Below are positions 10,955 to 23,116 of a stretch of DNA of 64,000 nt, in pieces. The notes beneath the pieces were generated by a model. That model saw only the letters and a program-made list of their open reading frames with translations, was not told the DNA's origin and did no database searches. Made by a program: the position numbers and the translations under genes. Location of the stretch: assembly GCA_000310025.1 (NCBI GenBank), contig FN649758.1:4279017-4343016 (forward strand). The letters are read 5' to 3'. This DNA comes from Ectocarpus siliculosus. Lineage: Eukaryota; Sar; Phaeophyceae; Ectocarpales; Ectocarpaceae. Numbering within the stretch: position 1 is the first letter of the stretch; the number at the start of each line of letters is the position of its first letter.

Positions 10955-13900
10955 ATGTCCCTCTCGTCGCGGCCAGCCAGTAGCAGCGGCAGCCAAGCGG
11001 GAGACTACAGCAGCAGCAGCAGCTCTCAGGACAGGCAGGATGGATTGCTTCCGGTAGTTAAGTTCCTGCAGAGCGCGCTTGCCATGAAGGCGAAGGTGGG
11101 TTCGGTCTTCCACAGCTGGAGTAAGCAGAAATTCGCAGGTTCAGGAGAGAGCGATCACTTTGCAATGGTGTAGGCAGAGGGATATGGACGGGGCTGCAGG
11201 CAGAGCCGAAAGGTTCGCCCGCAAGGATGCAAGATGGTCCATGGTCGCAACAGACAGTGTTGTATTTCATTTAGTGTTGTAGTGATGTTGCTTGCTTGCC
11301 TGCTATGCTATGGCAGCCCAAGCTTGCGCGCACCTAGAACTCAACGTGCACGCTTTCAGGCGCGAAGGATCACACTGCTCTTTCTGCCTGTTCGTTCGTC
11401 ATAATGCACACAGTTGCCTGTTTTTACACGTGCAGCCACACTTTGTACGGAGAACATGATTTCTCTCGGTACAGCAGTATTTGTCGTCGTAAATTATTGC
11501 GGTGGTGTAAATACCATTCAGCATCGAGGGCAGAGTTGAAAATATAAAAAAAGAACGAAGAACTGTAATGAACTACAATGCACAGCTGTCGCCTACAGAT
11601 TCGTGGGTGCTGTTGGTGTGGTGCGTTTGGCGCTTTCATATCGTTCTCGTTTGCTCTTGGATGACGGGGTCTGTCCTGTCGTCCTGTCCCATGTGCAAGT
11701 GTCGATGTGCGTACAGCAGTCGGTTCACGGTGTGCCCGAAAACTCCTGGGCATGGGCGACCGACTGCTTATGCTTATCCCAATCAGATATATATCCCGTA
11801 AATAGCGCCGTCGTATTTATCACCCTGCACAGCATTGCCCGCAAGATTGGTGTGCGTGGTTTTCCGTAAGATGGTTGATTGTCGCTTCTCTAGGCATTTC
11901 TGTCCTACTCTAGAACCTCGTAAAAGTCGGCCGGTAGCACGGGCTTTGCTGTGAAGTCTGCCCATGGGGTGTGGCACTTGACGACAGGCCATGATGCTGC
12001 AGTCACGGAGGATCCACCCTCAACGATTGATCTAGAGAGGGTTCTCGAAGCATCGCCCTATACTACTATCTAGCAGACTACATCCTATTGACGTGGTTTT
12101 GTATCATGACCTCTTGGTTCGATTCGTATGATGCTTTCTTTCAGGGCGACGGTCACCACTACCAGCACTTGGTTGCGCAGCTGCTCACCCGGGATGACCC
12201 GGAAACGCTGTGGCGCCTCTACCTCGGACTCTCCCAGTGCGTCACCATCATCTCGCAGCAGTGAGTTTGATTTCAGCCCCCCGCATGTTTTCATGCTGCA
12301 ATTGTGTTTGCTGCACAAGCAGCAGTGCTCTCGTTTTGCGAGTCTCTACAATGACACGTCAGCACACAAGCGCTTCCGCCACAGCAGTGCTTTTGGTGTT
12401 TTGGGAGTCAACATGTATGGTATGCACATGAGCGTTTCCATGGCGATGACGCCGCAACGCTCTTTGCGGCGTGGTCCTGTGTGAGGTAAGATACAGCTGC
12501 TCATCCCTCAAGAGCTCGGATTGTTGTGGCGTTGTCTTCCGATCCCATTCTCTGCTCATCACCTCCTGTGGCATCCGTGCCATCCAGTCCAACCGGATAC
12601 GTCTGTTATACCAACCCAACACATGCCTATCGTTACCTCGCTTGTTTCATGACAAGGCGTCCTCGTATGCCCCCCACGTGGTATCCTCTCTCCGCCTAGT
12701 TTGCGCTCATGGGCCTCACGGACTGCTATGTCTGCGGGAATAGAAATACAGTTGGTTTCGTTGACTTTGATTCGTCTTAGCTGGAAAAAGAGGGTCACAA
12801 GCTAGTATCTACAGTAACTACTATTAAATGAAGTACTTCGTAATGCGTCAGTCACGAACATTTTTTTTGGAACGCCTACGCAGGATTTTAAGCGTATTTA
12901 GAAAAATAATCGGGAGGGGACACGCAGATCCTACAGTATCCCTAACCCTAACCCTATCCCCAAAACACGGATTGAATACTTTTTCACAATGTTTGCTTAA
13001 TCAATCTTGCTGCGTGTAGACTACTGTTTTTTTTGTAACCTTGTGTTGGCGTTTGTTTGTTTGTTTCTGCTTAGGCCCGACGAGTTCAAGGAGCTGGTCG
13101 ATGCCCTCTTCCGGTTCGACTGGCGAGGAAGCGACAAGATCGTGCAGTCCTTCAGCGGCCTTCTGCAACACCTCGTGTCGGCCAACTCCACCTGCATGGT
13201 GCCCGCCATGCACATGCTCGTCAGGAATCTCGTCCTCACCCCCCGGGATCTTGACTGTGAGACAGACCATTCCATTCCCAATCATTGCGACGAAACACAC
13301 CAACATGAACAAATAGTATTATTGGGTTTTTGTGTGTATTTGGTACATATGTTATTGGGTTTTTATATGTATATGTTGATTTTTTGTTAGCGTTTGAAGG
13401 ACCAGTAAAGCTTTTCGTTCCAGGGCACCGATTCATATGGTGGATAGTGCGCCTACGTAAAGTGGCCTTGACTCTCGACGCCACCGTGTCTGTGTTAAAT
13501 TGTGTTACGCACGACCCCGTATCCCACATCTTTATTCACGATCTGACACTCACGTTTGCAAGCACCAACTACGCCCTGCTTGAATGTAGCGAGCTGTTGG
13601 ACGTGTCAGTAAAGGATGGTACAGCTCAAACAGAGGAGATCCTCTGGACTCTCAAGGCCCCTGGTCGCCGCGGTTGGTGCCAATCGCGATGCAATGCCAT
13701 GACTCTGCCTTCCACAGGTGAAGGAAACGTGGATCCGGCGGCGCTAACACGGCAGCACAACGTGCACGCGGCGCTTCAGGCCAGCCTTACCCTCGTCCCC
13801 AGCGGCCGGTCCAAGCTGTTCGGCGTGCTCAAGCAGAACTACCCGCACCGCAGGCTAAGGGCGGAGGTTCTGTCCGACTACGCTCTGCATGCACTCCGCG

Positions 13901-15764
13901 TCGTGCAGTACGCCCCGCTCATTGAGGTAAGAATGCCAATGCTTGTACTTGTACTGCTGTACATTTAGCGCTCGCACGCTAGAACGTCTCATTTAGTTCG
14001 GTTGGTGCTGGGGTTTTTAGTTCCCAGGGTTGAGCTTCAAATGGCTGCTATATATATAGCTTATAGTGTAGGGGCTCTTGAACGGGCCCATAACTGTTGC
14101 ACAAGTCCCTAGATAGTGAGTGTTACAAAGATATATATATATTTTTTTTTTACCGACAAGTTTTCAAGTGCTTTGATAGCGCTAACTGTATGCCTCTAGC
14201 TTGTTTGCAGCGCTCAGCATGTCAAGGCTTTGATGAGGATGCCAACGTTTAGTTCCTTTCGTATAGACGATCGGGCCTGCTTCCAATATTTCCCGGTTTG
14301 AGGGCGGACATTGTACACTGGTTGATGGCCAGCGCGCCCACGCTCATCGAGCCGCCGAGGCACTGCAAATGACTGTCACTCTGTATTATGATTGTTTAGA
14401 GTGTCCAAGTTCCGTGGCGTTAGCGTTTTGTCTTGAAGTGTGAAAATGTTCCTGAGCCTACTCGTCCTATCCGTTGCCAACGGACTTTGCGCATGCAAGG
14501 GAATGCTGCTGGCATCACTACAGTGGCGTTGGCACCCTCGGTGTAATAATATCCAGTAGCACAAAACAAGTGCACTAGACAGCTTGATGTGTGGACTCCT
14601 CGTCTCCTGGGATGCGGTTCTTAACAACGCAAGTGGTTTCACCGTATTGCGGGATTACCTGTGGTCAACTACTGTAAAAACGAAAATCTACGGAGATGGG
14701 GTACATCCGTGAGGTCTCAGACTGCTACTAGCATTGACTGCAGTTACGTATTGCCTTGCTAGTCCATAGCGCGCCGTGAAATCAAATGTTGGCGTGCTTT
14801 GATATATCACGTTCACCTTGCTGTCCTTCCCCTCGACGTTACCCTCGACGTTACAGGAGAGTGTCCTGAGGCTGATCATCGAGAAAGGTCTTGAGATCGA
14901 CGTTGAGATCAAGGTGGGTGGGTTGGAGTGAGGCCCAGATCGACTGGAGTGATGCCGTTGTCGGTGTGTTTGTCGAGCATTTCTTGGTTGACGATGATGT
15001 GTGATGCCATTGTGCGTGGGGCGATTTATTCATCTATCTGCAAGCTCGCAGTCTTTGTTTCGTTGATCATGATTGTGATGGTGATGCTGGTGGTTTGCGG
15101 AGTGGGCCAGGGATGATGCTTACATACAGTTCCGCATTACCTTCCACACCTACAAAGGCATCAGATGTTTGATGGCCCACTATGTGATCTGTTGAAACGG
15201 ACACGATCGACCCTCGGCTCTTCATGTACTGTCGTGTGCCTCCCATCTCAGTTATTTATCTATTTTTCAAACCAACACGATCATGCTTCGGCTCTTCAAG
15301 TGGTGTGCTTCTCATCTCCGTGTTGCGTATTTTCAAACAAACACGATCGTGCTTGGGCTCTTCATGTGTCCTGTCTCTCCTTCGTTCAGATTATGGACAC
15401 GGGGGAGGCTGTGATCGACGACGAAGAAGACGAGTGCGACGCGTTGTTCACCATGGACGACGTCGTGGACGGAACCGCCGACAAGAAGAAGCAGACTACC
15501 GACGAGGTTAGGATCACCGCCTTGCGTTTGCACGGAATCAGAGGAGTGAGCTTAGTCGTTGCAGGAATTATCGAGGGGGCCCGCCGAATAGGCAGCGGCC
15601 GATGAGGGCGGTTCAAGCGACCCGTCGGTGCATCGCTAAGGGGGATGAGACCGAGCAAGCTCTGGCTTTCTGATTGCGTTGCTTCACATGATCAAATTGT
15701 GATCGCAGAGAGAGCGGAAGAGAGAGAGGGAGGGAGAAAGACAGCGACAGAGAGAGACAGACAG

Positions 15765-15846
<82 letters not shown>

Positions 15847-18800
15847 CCACATGTAGGACAGACGTCACGATGAGGGAAGGAGCAAGGGTTTGGAGCTAAA
15901 AGGCAGCGTCAACACAGCTGCTGGTACAAGAGCCCACGGAATGCTATCTTCCTCAGCGAAACCGTACATGTAGAAGCGCCCGGCTTGCATCTAGTCTCGG
16001 AGTTACGGACCTTGCATTCAACCATGTGTCGATCGGGAGACAATTGAACCCACGAACTAATGCACACTGCTGCTGTACCAGGTGGACGAGATGGCCGACA
16101 AGCTGGACGGGGTCATGCTCGTGGTCTTCAACTACCTGGACCAGCGCCTCACGGCGAACGCCTCGCTGCCGCCGGAGACAATACTGGGAACCCCTGTGGC
16201 CGGGGATGGAGGTTGTGAAGCCGCTGCGGCGACGCAAGCCGTCTTGCAGGGAGACGAGGCGGGCAGCGACAGCGGTACCCTAAAGGGACGGGGGGGCGGT
16301 TCGACGGGAGGGATGCAAGGGATGGAACCCGTCGCACGACTGTTGAAGGTAGGCTTGATCGCCTCTTCAACGCGTCGCCGGCACTAGTTTTCCTCTCGCA
16401 TTATTCTTGGCCCACGATGACGAAGGTGCAAAACGAAAGGTTGGGGTCCTGTTGGTCAGTTTGCGGTCTTGCCATGATCTTATTTACGCTAGTAGGCGCA
16501 ACGGCAGCAGGGCACGCACGGCCTGGAATACGAGTTGCAATTATCAGTCCCTCTTGATGTGCGGCGTAGATTCATGCTGCTAGCCGGTGCGTGTACCATG
16601 TGCTTTGAGGCATTTGGAAGTACGAGGTTTCTGGTGGGTTGTTTTGCTTGTCCACTGCTGTTGCTAATGCTGCTGCTGTATCCCGGCTCTCGCCCTTTTG
16701 TGTTTATGCACCTCTCGACCTTCTCCCATGGCATGACATGACATGACATGACAGTCTCTTCTGCTGGTTTTCGAGGAGAATATTCTGCCGACACACCGCA
16801 GTAAGTTCGTGCAGTTCGTGCTCTTCTTCGCCTCCGGCCGTGCGCGCGGACTAGGCTACGCTCTGGTGTCAAAGCTGGTCGGCGTCTTGGGGGATGAGTC
16901 TCGGCCGAAGGTGATGATTCGTGCAGCGCTTGCTCTTCCTCGATGAAGGGGCTGACCTCGTGTTAACTGTTTAGTGGTGCGTTGTTCCTTTCGGGTAGCG
17001 TGGGGAAGTGTGAGTTCGAGCGTGTCGAGTGGTTGAGAGCTTAGAATCTTAGGTGATCGGATTGATGACCGGTGCGACGCTGTTCGATGCTCACGGTCGC
17101 GATGGTTTGTTTCGAGTGTAGTTGCAGAGGAGTTGGACCCTCTAGTAGTTGTAGTAATGGGTTTAGATTCGGCATTGCCTACCGTACACATTCAACAACC
17201 GGTAGTTGTTCTACGCATTCCTTGATGCCTACAATACTCTCTGCTATTCCCGCTTTTGCCTACACCTACCAAGAAATTTCGCTGGTACTGCGTCGTTATC
17301 AACCCTTGTAGACCTAGAGAGGGGGTATGCATTTCCCCGTCTTTGTGATCTCGTGCACGATGGTTGACTCGCCAGAGATTGGGCGTAATACCCCTGTCGC
17401 CGCAGGCAGCTACATATGTGCACCGCAATGCGCTTGAGTGAAAGGTAATTCTAGACTTAGCCGCGTCGTATGCATAGTTGGGGCAGGCTGGTGCAAGTAA
17501 ACATGCCTAAGCACTCCCATTGGTGACCTGCAGTTTTTTTCTTTTCTTGCGCTTTGCCGAGAGACCAACCACGTAGTATTCTTGGCCATGTTTCTCCTCC
17601 CGCTCTTCATCCCTCCCTCTCCGTTTGGCGGACAAGAAGAGCACAGCGTCCACCTATCCTATACTATCTCCCTGTGCGTCAGCCACCAAATTTCGCCAGC
17701 TTATCCCTGTGCTCCTTCAAACTCGTGATTTCTTTTGTTTTTTGGCAGTTGACTCGCCAGAGCAGCGTGGCGTACCTCGCCAGCTTTCTGGCGAGAGCTT
17801 CCTTCGTGGACCCCTCGTTGGTGTCCACTGCCGTACAATCGCTCTTGGACTGGGCAGGGCAGTACCTCGACCAGTACGCCGACGCCTCGGTAGCAACGCC
17901 GGTACAAGCGCTTGGAACTCCGAGCTCGAAGGTGCGCGGGTTGTGTTGTGTGCCGTTAGGGTAGTTGAGCTTCGGTCGCGCCTACCTAACCTTACGTGTC
18001 CTTTCTGGCCAATGGAAGCACGGTTGGTTGTCTTGACGCGAGACCCCGGGTATGAGCATGGCCTTCTTGTCTCCAGGCTCCCTCAGGGGCGCGGAGGGTT
18101 TTTATGACAGAAGTTTTGTTAGGGGGCCGCGTAAGGTCTGGAATGCGAAAGAGGAGACACGGAATCGCCGCTATTGCATTCCTCCTGCGGGTTCCGCACG
18201 TGTACTAGCGTGTCAAAAGGATCATATCAATGTCATCAATGTCATTGTCAATTGTAGCTGCGACGTCGGCAATGTTTCGGCGACCAACAAATTAAGCAAG
18301 GTTTGCCTCAATGGAACAGAAGCCAGTGAAGATGAAGAGGACACAACATTTTGGAAGCACCTCGTACATGTTCGTTTGCCCAATTGCTGCTAAAGTCATT
18401 ATCGCCAGCCAGCCATGCGAGAAAAAAACGGAGTTTACAGTCCCCACGCATGAAAAAACACCCGGTACGTGCGAATGCAGGGTCACACCCGAGCACATGG
18501 GCGCGTGCCCCGAAAGTGCCATGAATTGATCGAGAGTTTGTCCTAATGCATTTTCTACAGACGGCACTTTTTGATGAGCTACAGCAGCAGCTGGTAACGA
18601 AGGCACACCTGCTCGGAACGCTAAGCTATGTTCGACCCGCTGTAAATATACAACGGCCGTCCCGGCCGAATAAAAAATAAACAAATCGAGCACCTTGAGT
18701 TGTAGCTTACAAACCTCTCTGCGTGCTATCTCAGCCACAACCTCCTTCGCTGTTCCCCCCTCAGGGGTTCGAGACCCCAGTGGCGACCCGCGTCCGGGCG

Positions 18801-21417
18801 AGGCCACAGTCCTGGCACGGAAACCACCCTCGCCGGAGCGCTAACGGCGGCGACGGCGGCGGCGGGGTGATGCAGGCACCGATGTCGGCAATGGCCGCGA
18901 GGTCGGGGGCCGGGGGCAGCGGCGGGGTGGGCGTCGGCAGCAGCAGCAGCAGCAGCAAGAGCCGGCCGGCGGACCACATGCTCTTCTACTCGGTGTGCCA
19001 GGCGACGTTCTACGTGATGTGCTTCCGGGGGGACGAGCTCGCCGCCATGGAAGGTTTCGACAGCCAGGTGCCAGGGGAACGCGGGTGTGGAGCGTGTCGA
19101 ATTACTCTAGTTGTCACGAACGATGGTCAGGAACACGTGTAGCAGTCGTCGTGGGTATCCATGGGATTGACCAAATGTTTCCTTCGGCGTGATGCGCCTG
19201 CATCGATGAGGTAAGGCGGGATTTCTTTGGCCGTCCACGTGACGTGACAGCTTGCGGTGACCAACAAGCAAAGTTAGGGGATCATGGTCGGAATATTTGC
19301 TCGTTTCTCGGATATCGTATTTCCCGTTCGGTGGGCGTTGGTCCTTTGGGAATCCTGTTTCGCATGGAGACGTCGGTTTCCCTTTCCCTCTTTTATTTCA
19401 GGCAGTAGTGAGAACCTGTCAGCACCGCTGCAGTGCACGGCCCGATATCTGTAGCTGCTATGCCGATGATGTCCTACCGATGTAACAACGGTCCTCTGAT
19501 GCGCCAACACCGGACGGGCTTCTCAAATTTAGCCTAACGTGTCCTGTGCTGTTTCGCGTCCCCTGCGGTGCATGTCTTGGGCCCGGTCTCAGGCGGTGAT
19601 TTGGCAGCGGCTATTGACGTGCCCGCTGTATCCCCTGCGGCGCTGTCTGGACACCGTTCGGAGAGAGTTCGCTCGGCTGTGCTGCGGCCTCATGGACGCT
19701 TACCTGGACAGAGATCTGCTGGAACACCTCGCAGGCATTTCTGAAGAGGTAGGCTTGCGGAAAAGAAGAAAGCGCGTGCGCTTTGTGGTGTACGTTTGGC
19801 GGTACAGCAGGCCCGTGCATACGGTGGGTTTTCTGCCGCTGTGCGTGTTCTCGAAGTACCCTACACTGGGGTCGACGTTTCTTTGCCGGACTTTCTCTGC
19901 GCTTCATTAGCTCTCACGCCTTTAGTTACGTTTGCCGGGGTTTTCGCTGCCGAATTCTGCCGAACAATGCAAGTCATCCCGTCTTGGCACACCGGGGTGA
20001 CTGCGGTATGGTATGATGGTCATATATTCCGCCGAAACTATTGCCGCGTGCATCACCACAGGCTCACGTTCGTTCCGTCCCCCCCAACCCGACCGCCCTC
20101 GCAGCGGTCGCAGGTGTCGCAGACCATCACCGTCGGCTCCAGCTTTTCCTGCTCCACGCCGAGGTCATCGTCGTCCATGTCCATGTCGAGCAACGCCATG
20201 TGGACTCCCTCTCGGGTGACCAAGGCTGGCGGCCTGGGACGCGGGTCGAACCCGCTTGACTCGTTTTTTCCGTTCGACCCCTATCTCCTGCGGAGATCGC
20301 ACGTGTACATCGACCAGATGTACAACACGTGGAAGGTGCGTTGGGGGGGGGGTCCCGCACAATGCGGGGTGAAACCGCCGCGTACGTATGCTGCGTCTGG
20401 AGCCTTGAAGGAGAGTCGGTGTGTAGAGCTGGTGGTGTTGATGTGCGTCGACGGTTTTCTGTTTCGCGTGGTTCCGTCGGTTTGTGGGAGAGGCAGACAG
20501 ACACCTGGTTCACAAGTCGAAAAGTGTGTATCTTGTGACGATGTGTTGTGCTTGGTCTGTCTGTTTGAAGTGGCCCTAAGAGACGACGGCCGTACCTTAA
20601 CACCTTACCACGGAGAATATTCAACTCAGAAACGCTTCTGTCGACCGCGCTTGCGCCACAACTCAACACAACAGGCACGTTCAACACCCAAGCGCATAAA
20701 GCCCGTTTCCAGCTTACAATGAACAGACACCCAACGCCCCAAACATGATGTTAATTGTGACAGGCTCAGGACGATAGCAGCCGCCGAAGCACCAAATCGT
20801 CGGGCGCCAGGACGCCCGCCGGCGCCGGGGACTCGGACTCTTCCGTCACCAGCGGCAGCAGCGATGACGAATCTTCTTCATCCGAAGACGACGACGACGA
20901 TCGAAATAACGACGACATGGACGCGAGCTCCATGAGTTTCCGGGACGGCGCCAGCGGCCTCCGTGCCCGGTCTCTTCACCAACGAAATGAAGCCGCCAAA
21001 AAGAAGAAGAGCAAGGCCAAGGACAGGCTCGCCAAGAATCGCAACGACGCGGGTGAGAGTTCCGAAGGTGCTTCTTCGGAGGAGGAGGGGGAAGAGGAGG
21101 AGGATGACGAGGCACGCCGCATGTCGAGAAAAATGGCCGACACGTACATCACGGAGAGCATGTCTGTCACCCCTGCGAGCTCCGTGGCCGTGGGGAGCCT
21201 CATGGGGAGGAGCCTGGGTCAGGCCATGTCTTCCTCGTTTGCCGACGATGGTCTCGTGTGGGGGACGGGCGCCGGGGGCGCGGCCGGAACTCCTGACGAT
21301 GCGTTTTTCCACGAGAACGTGTCGCCTTGCCCGTCGCCCCCGTTGGCGGACGCGGGTATCAGCGGCCGCTCTAGACCGTTAGACATCGGCGTGCGCTCGA
21401 AGAGGGCTTTGTTTTGA
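10955..21417 (+). CDS. RRN3: RNA polymerase I-specific transcription initiation factor RRN3 (TIF-IA)
   Basis: RRN3 bridges RNA polymerase I and the promoter-bound selectivity factor to start rRNA transcription in the nucleolus. Exons: 10955-11095, 12145-12260, 13075-13256, 13718-13926, 14857-14913, 15390-15506, 16082-16348, 16755-16910, 17749-17931, 18765-19067, 19593-19748, 20105-20335, 20764-21417. Phases are consistent, giving 2,772 nt and 923 aa. RRN3 family landmarks appear in order: [130 protein letters not shown]. The protein is longer than the ~650-aa human protein because of a Gly/Ser-rich insert in exon 10 (about residues 490-545) and a 218-codon Ser/Asp/Glu-rich last exon. The start of exon 12 is ambiguous, with three in-frame CAG acceptors within 20 nt. 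Confidence 0.93.
12940..12961. repeat. Interstitial telomere-like CCCTAA repeat in RRN3 intron 2
   Basis: The sequence contains CCCTAACCCTAACCCTATCC, two and a half units of the TTAGGG-type telomere repeat on the complementary strand. Confidence 0.75.
15765..15842. repeat. (GA)n microsatellite in RRN3 intron 6
   Basis: About 35 GA units form the core of a purine-rich tract that begins near 15707. The tract sits between exons 15390-15506 and 16082-16348. Confidence 0.9.
16731..16753. repeat. (ATGAC)n repeat running into a splice acceptor of RRN3
   Basis: Four ATGAC units run directly into the CAG acceptor of exon 8 (ATGACAG, exon starts at 16755), replacing the usual pyrimidine tract close to the acceptor. 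Confidence 0.7.
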
Positions 21418-23116
21418 GTGGCTTGTGGCGGCGATGGGCGTCCCCTAGGATAGCTTGTGCTGTCACGAGCCCCCCGTCGCTCCAAGTCAGATGATGGGCT
21501 TTGGTCCAGACACACCGAAACCGAAACCTCGGTACAATAGCGTGGTGTTGTAAGCTCTTTTGAGTTCCTTGGCGCGGACGGGCCTCCATTTGATCGTTTT
21601 GGCACGGCGGACATGACACGATCGAATCCATTTTTCCCACGTGCGTTGGTTCGGCGCTTTTGTTTTTTAGGGCGTACCTCCATGTCACGTGGGCAGTTGA
21701 GGTGCATGTGCTGAATGGACTCCGCACTGGGGTAGTGCGGGGTAGTGTAATACGAAGTAGAATAATAGCTTTGCTGGTGGCAGAGATTCGTGTCAGCAGG
21801 AAGAGGCTTTTGGGGGTCCTCAGGGCTACAATAGTGCAGCTTGTTGGACGATGTCATTGCTACCTTGTGCTTTCGTCGTTGAGGGTAGATAACCTCATAT
21901 CATACAATCGCAGGGGTTCATTGTTGTGATGAGTGTGCAGGGTCTGTGGTACGTACGTAATTTGAACCACTTCGTGCTCCATGTTGTAGCGGCAGCGAGC
22001 CACGCCCCCCCCCGAAAATATCAAACGTGCACTGCTGTACAACAAGGTGGCACGCGATTTGTTTGGGCTACGTGTCAATGGGGTCATCACATTTTGATCG
22101 ATGGCCTATCTATGCCCTCCCAACACTGGGATGCATGCTGCAAAGCGGCCAGCGTGCTATCTATCTACGGCGACAAGGCGGCTCAAGACAAGCACGCCCG
22201 TACTGCTGTACCGTATGCACAACTGTTGGAAGGAAGACTAAGAATTCAAGACGTAGCGCACTCCACAAGTGTGCAAGCATCCCACTTATGATGCCTGCAA
22301 GCAAAACCCCCAGCCAACGCCCGGAGTGCCAATCGCAGCATAACAACCGGGTGTGGTGGGTCGAGGGTCACGACACAGATTTATTTTCAGGTTCGTCGGA
22401 AATACTTTAAAGGCCGGACAACTACCGGGGCATGCTGCAACGGACCATATTCCATACCATACCATGTCTTCAAGCGTGATGGTGACGGTGTTTTGGTTTC
22501 ATCTTGGATAGACCACGTGAAAAACTGTTACATGCACCCCGGTTCGGACAACTATTTCTCTCCAAAAATTGTGTCGCGATGGTCTACAATCGACGCAACA
22601 CGCACCGCGCTTTCTCCGTAAGCTTAAGGAGAAAAACGCATTAATACCGTTCGAGACGGTTCTTTTGAGGCTCGCATCTACACGAACCCTCCTGCAGGTG
22701 GCACGCTACATTCCCGCCTTCGACATACAAGACCCTGCTGACAGACGCCACTAAATATAGGATCCGGTATTCTACGTCACCTAATCACCAACAAAGACCA
22801 TACGCAGGGATGACAACAATTCTGTCACGGCGGAAGACGAAATTATCGCACGGGGAGTAATTCCTTCCTCCATGCGCAGGTGGATGTTCGCCCCTTCCTT
22901 CTCGTCTATCGCCGTCCATAGGTACTTCTTCATCACAACTCGACACCCCAACAAGTGAACGCCGGGTACTGTTTCCACAACGCGGGACACCTTCGACTCG
23001 CCGACCTAACGCATCAGGGCTGCTGCTGTGTATCCAACTCACCCCTCCTCCTCCGCCACATCCTCGAAACCGTACAATCAAACTATCAGTAGCAATCATG
23101 TCTGCCCCACGGCAGC
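21418..23116. other. Convergent intergenic region; no gene recognised
   Basis: This lies between the 3' ends of RRN3 (+) and the bTHX gene (-) and presumably contains both 3' UTRs. Two copies of the dispersed TACTGCTGTA motif occur near 22030 and 22201. No protein or RNA gene was recognised. Confidence 0.45.

Noticed and set aside
16801-16806. Perfect GTAAGT donor inside RRN3 exon 8
   Set aside because: The sequence after it ([10 protein letters not shown]) continues the conserved RRN3 motif in the same frame, so it is a cryptic site, not the real exon end.
20229-20262. tRNA-like GGGTCGAACCC T-arm
   Set aside because: It lies in a coding exon of RRN3 just before [11 protein letters not shown], and no acceptor or anticodon stem is present.
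19796-20722. 308-codon plus-strand frame spanning several RRN3 segments
   Set aside because: Only the part 20105-20335 is coding in this frame; the remainder is intron, as phase and motif order show.
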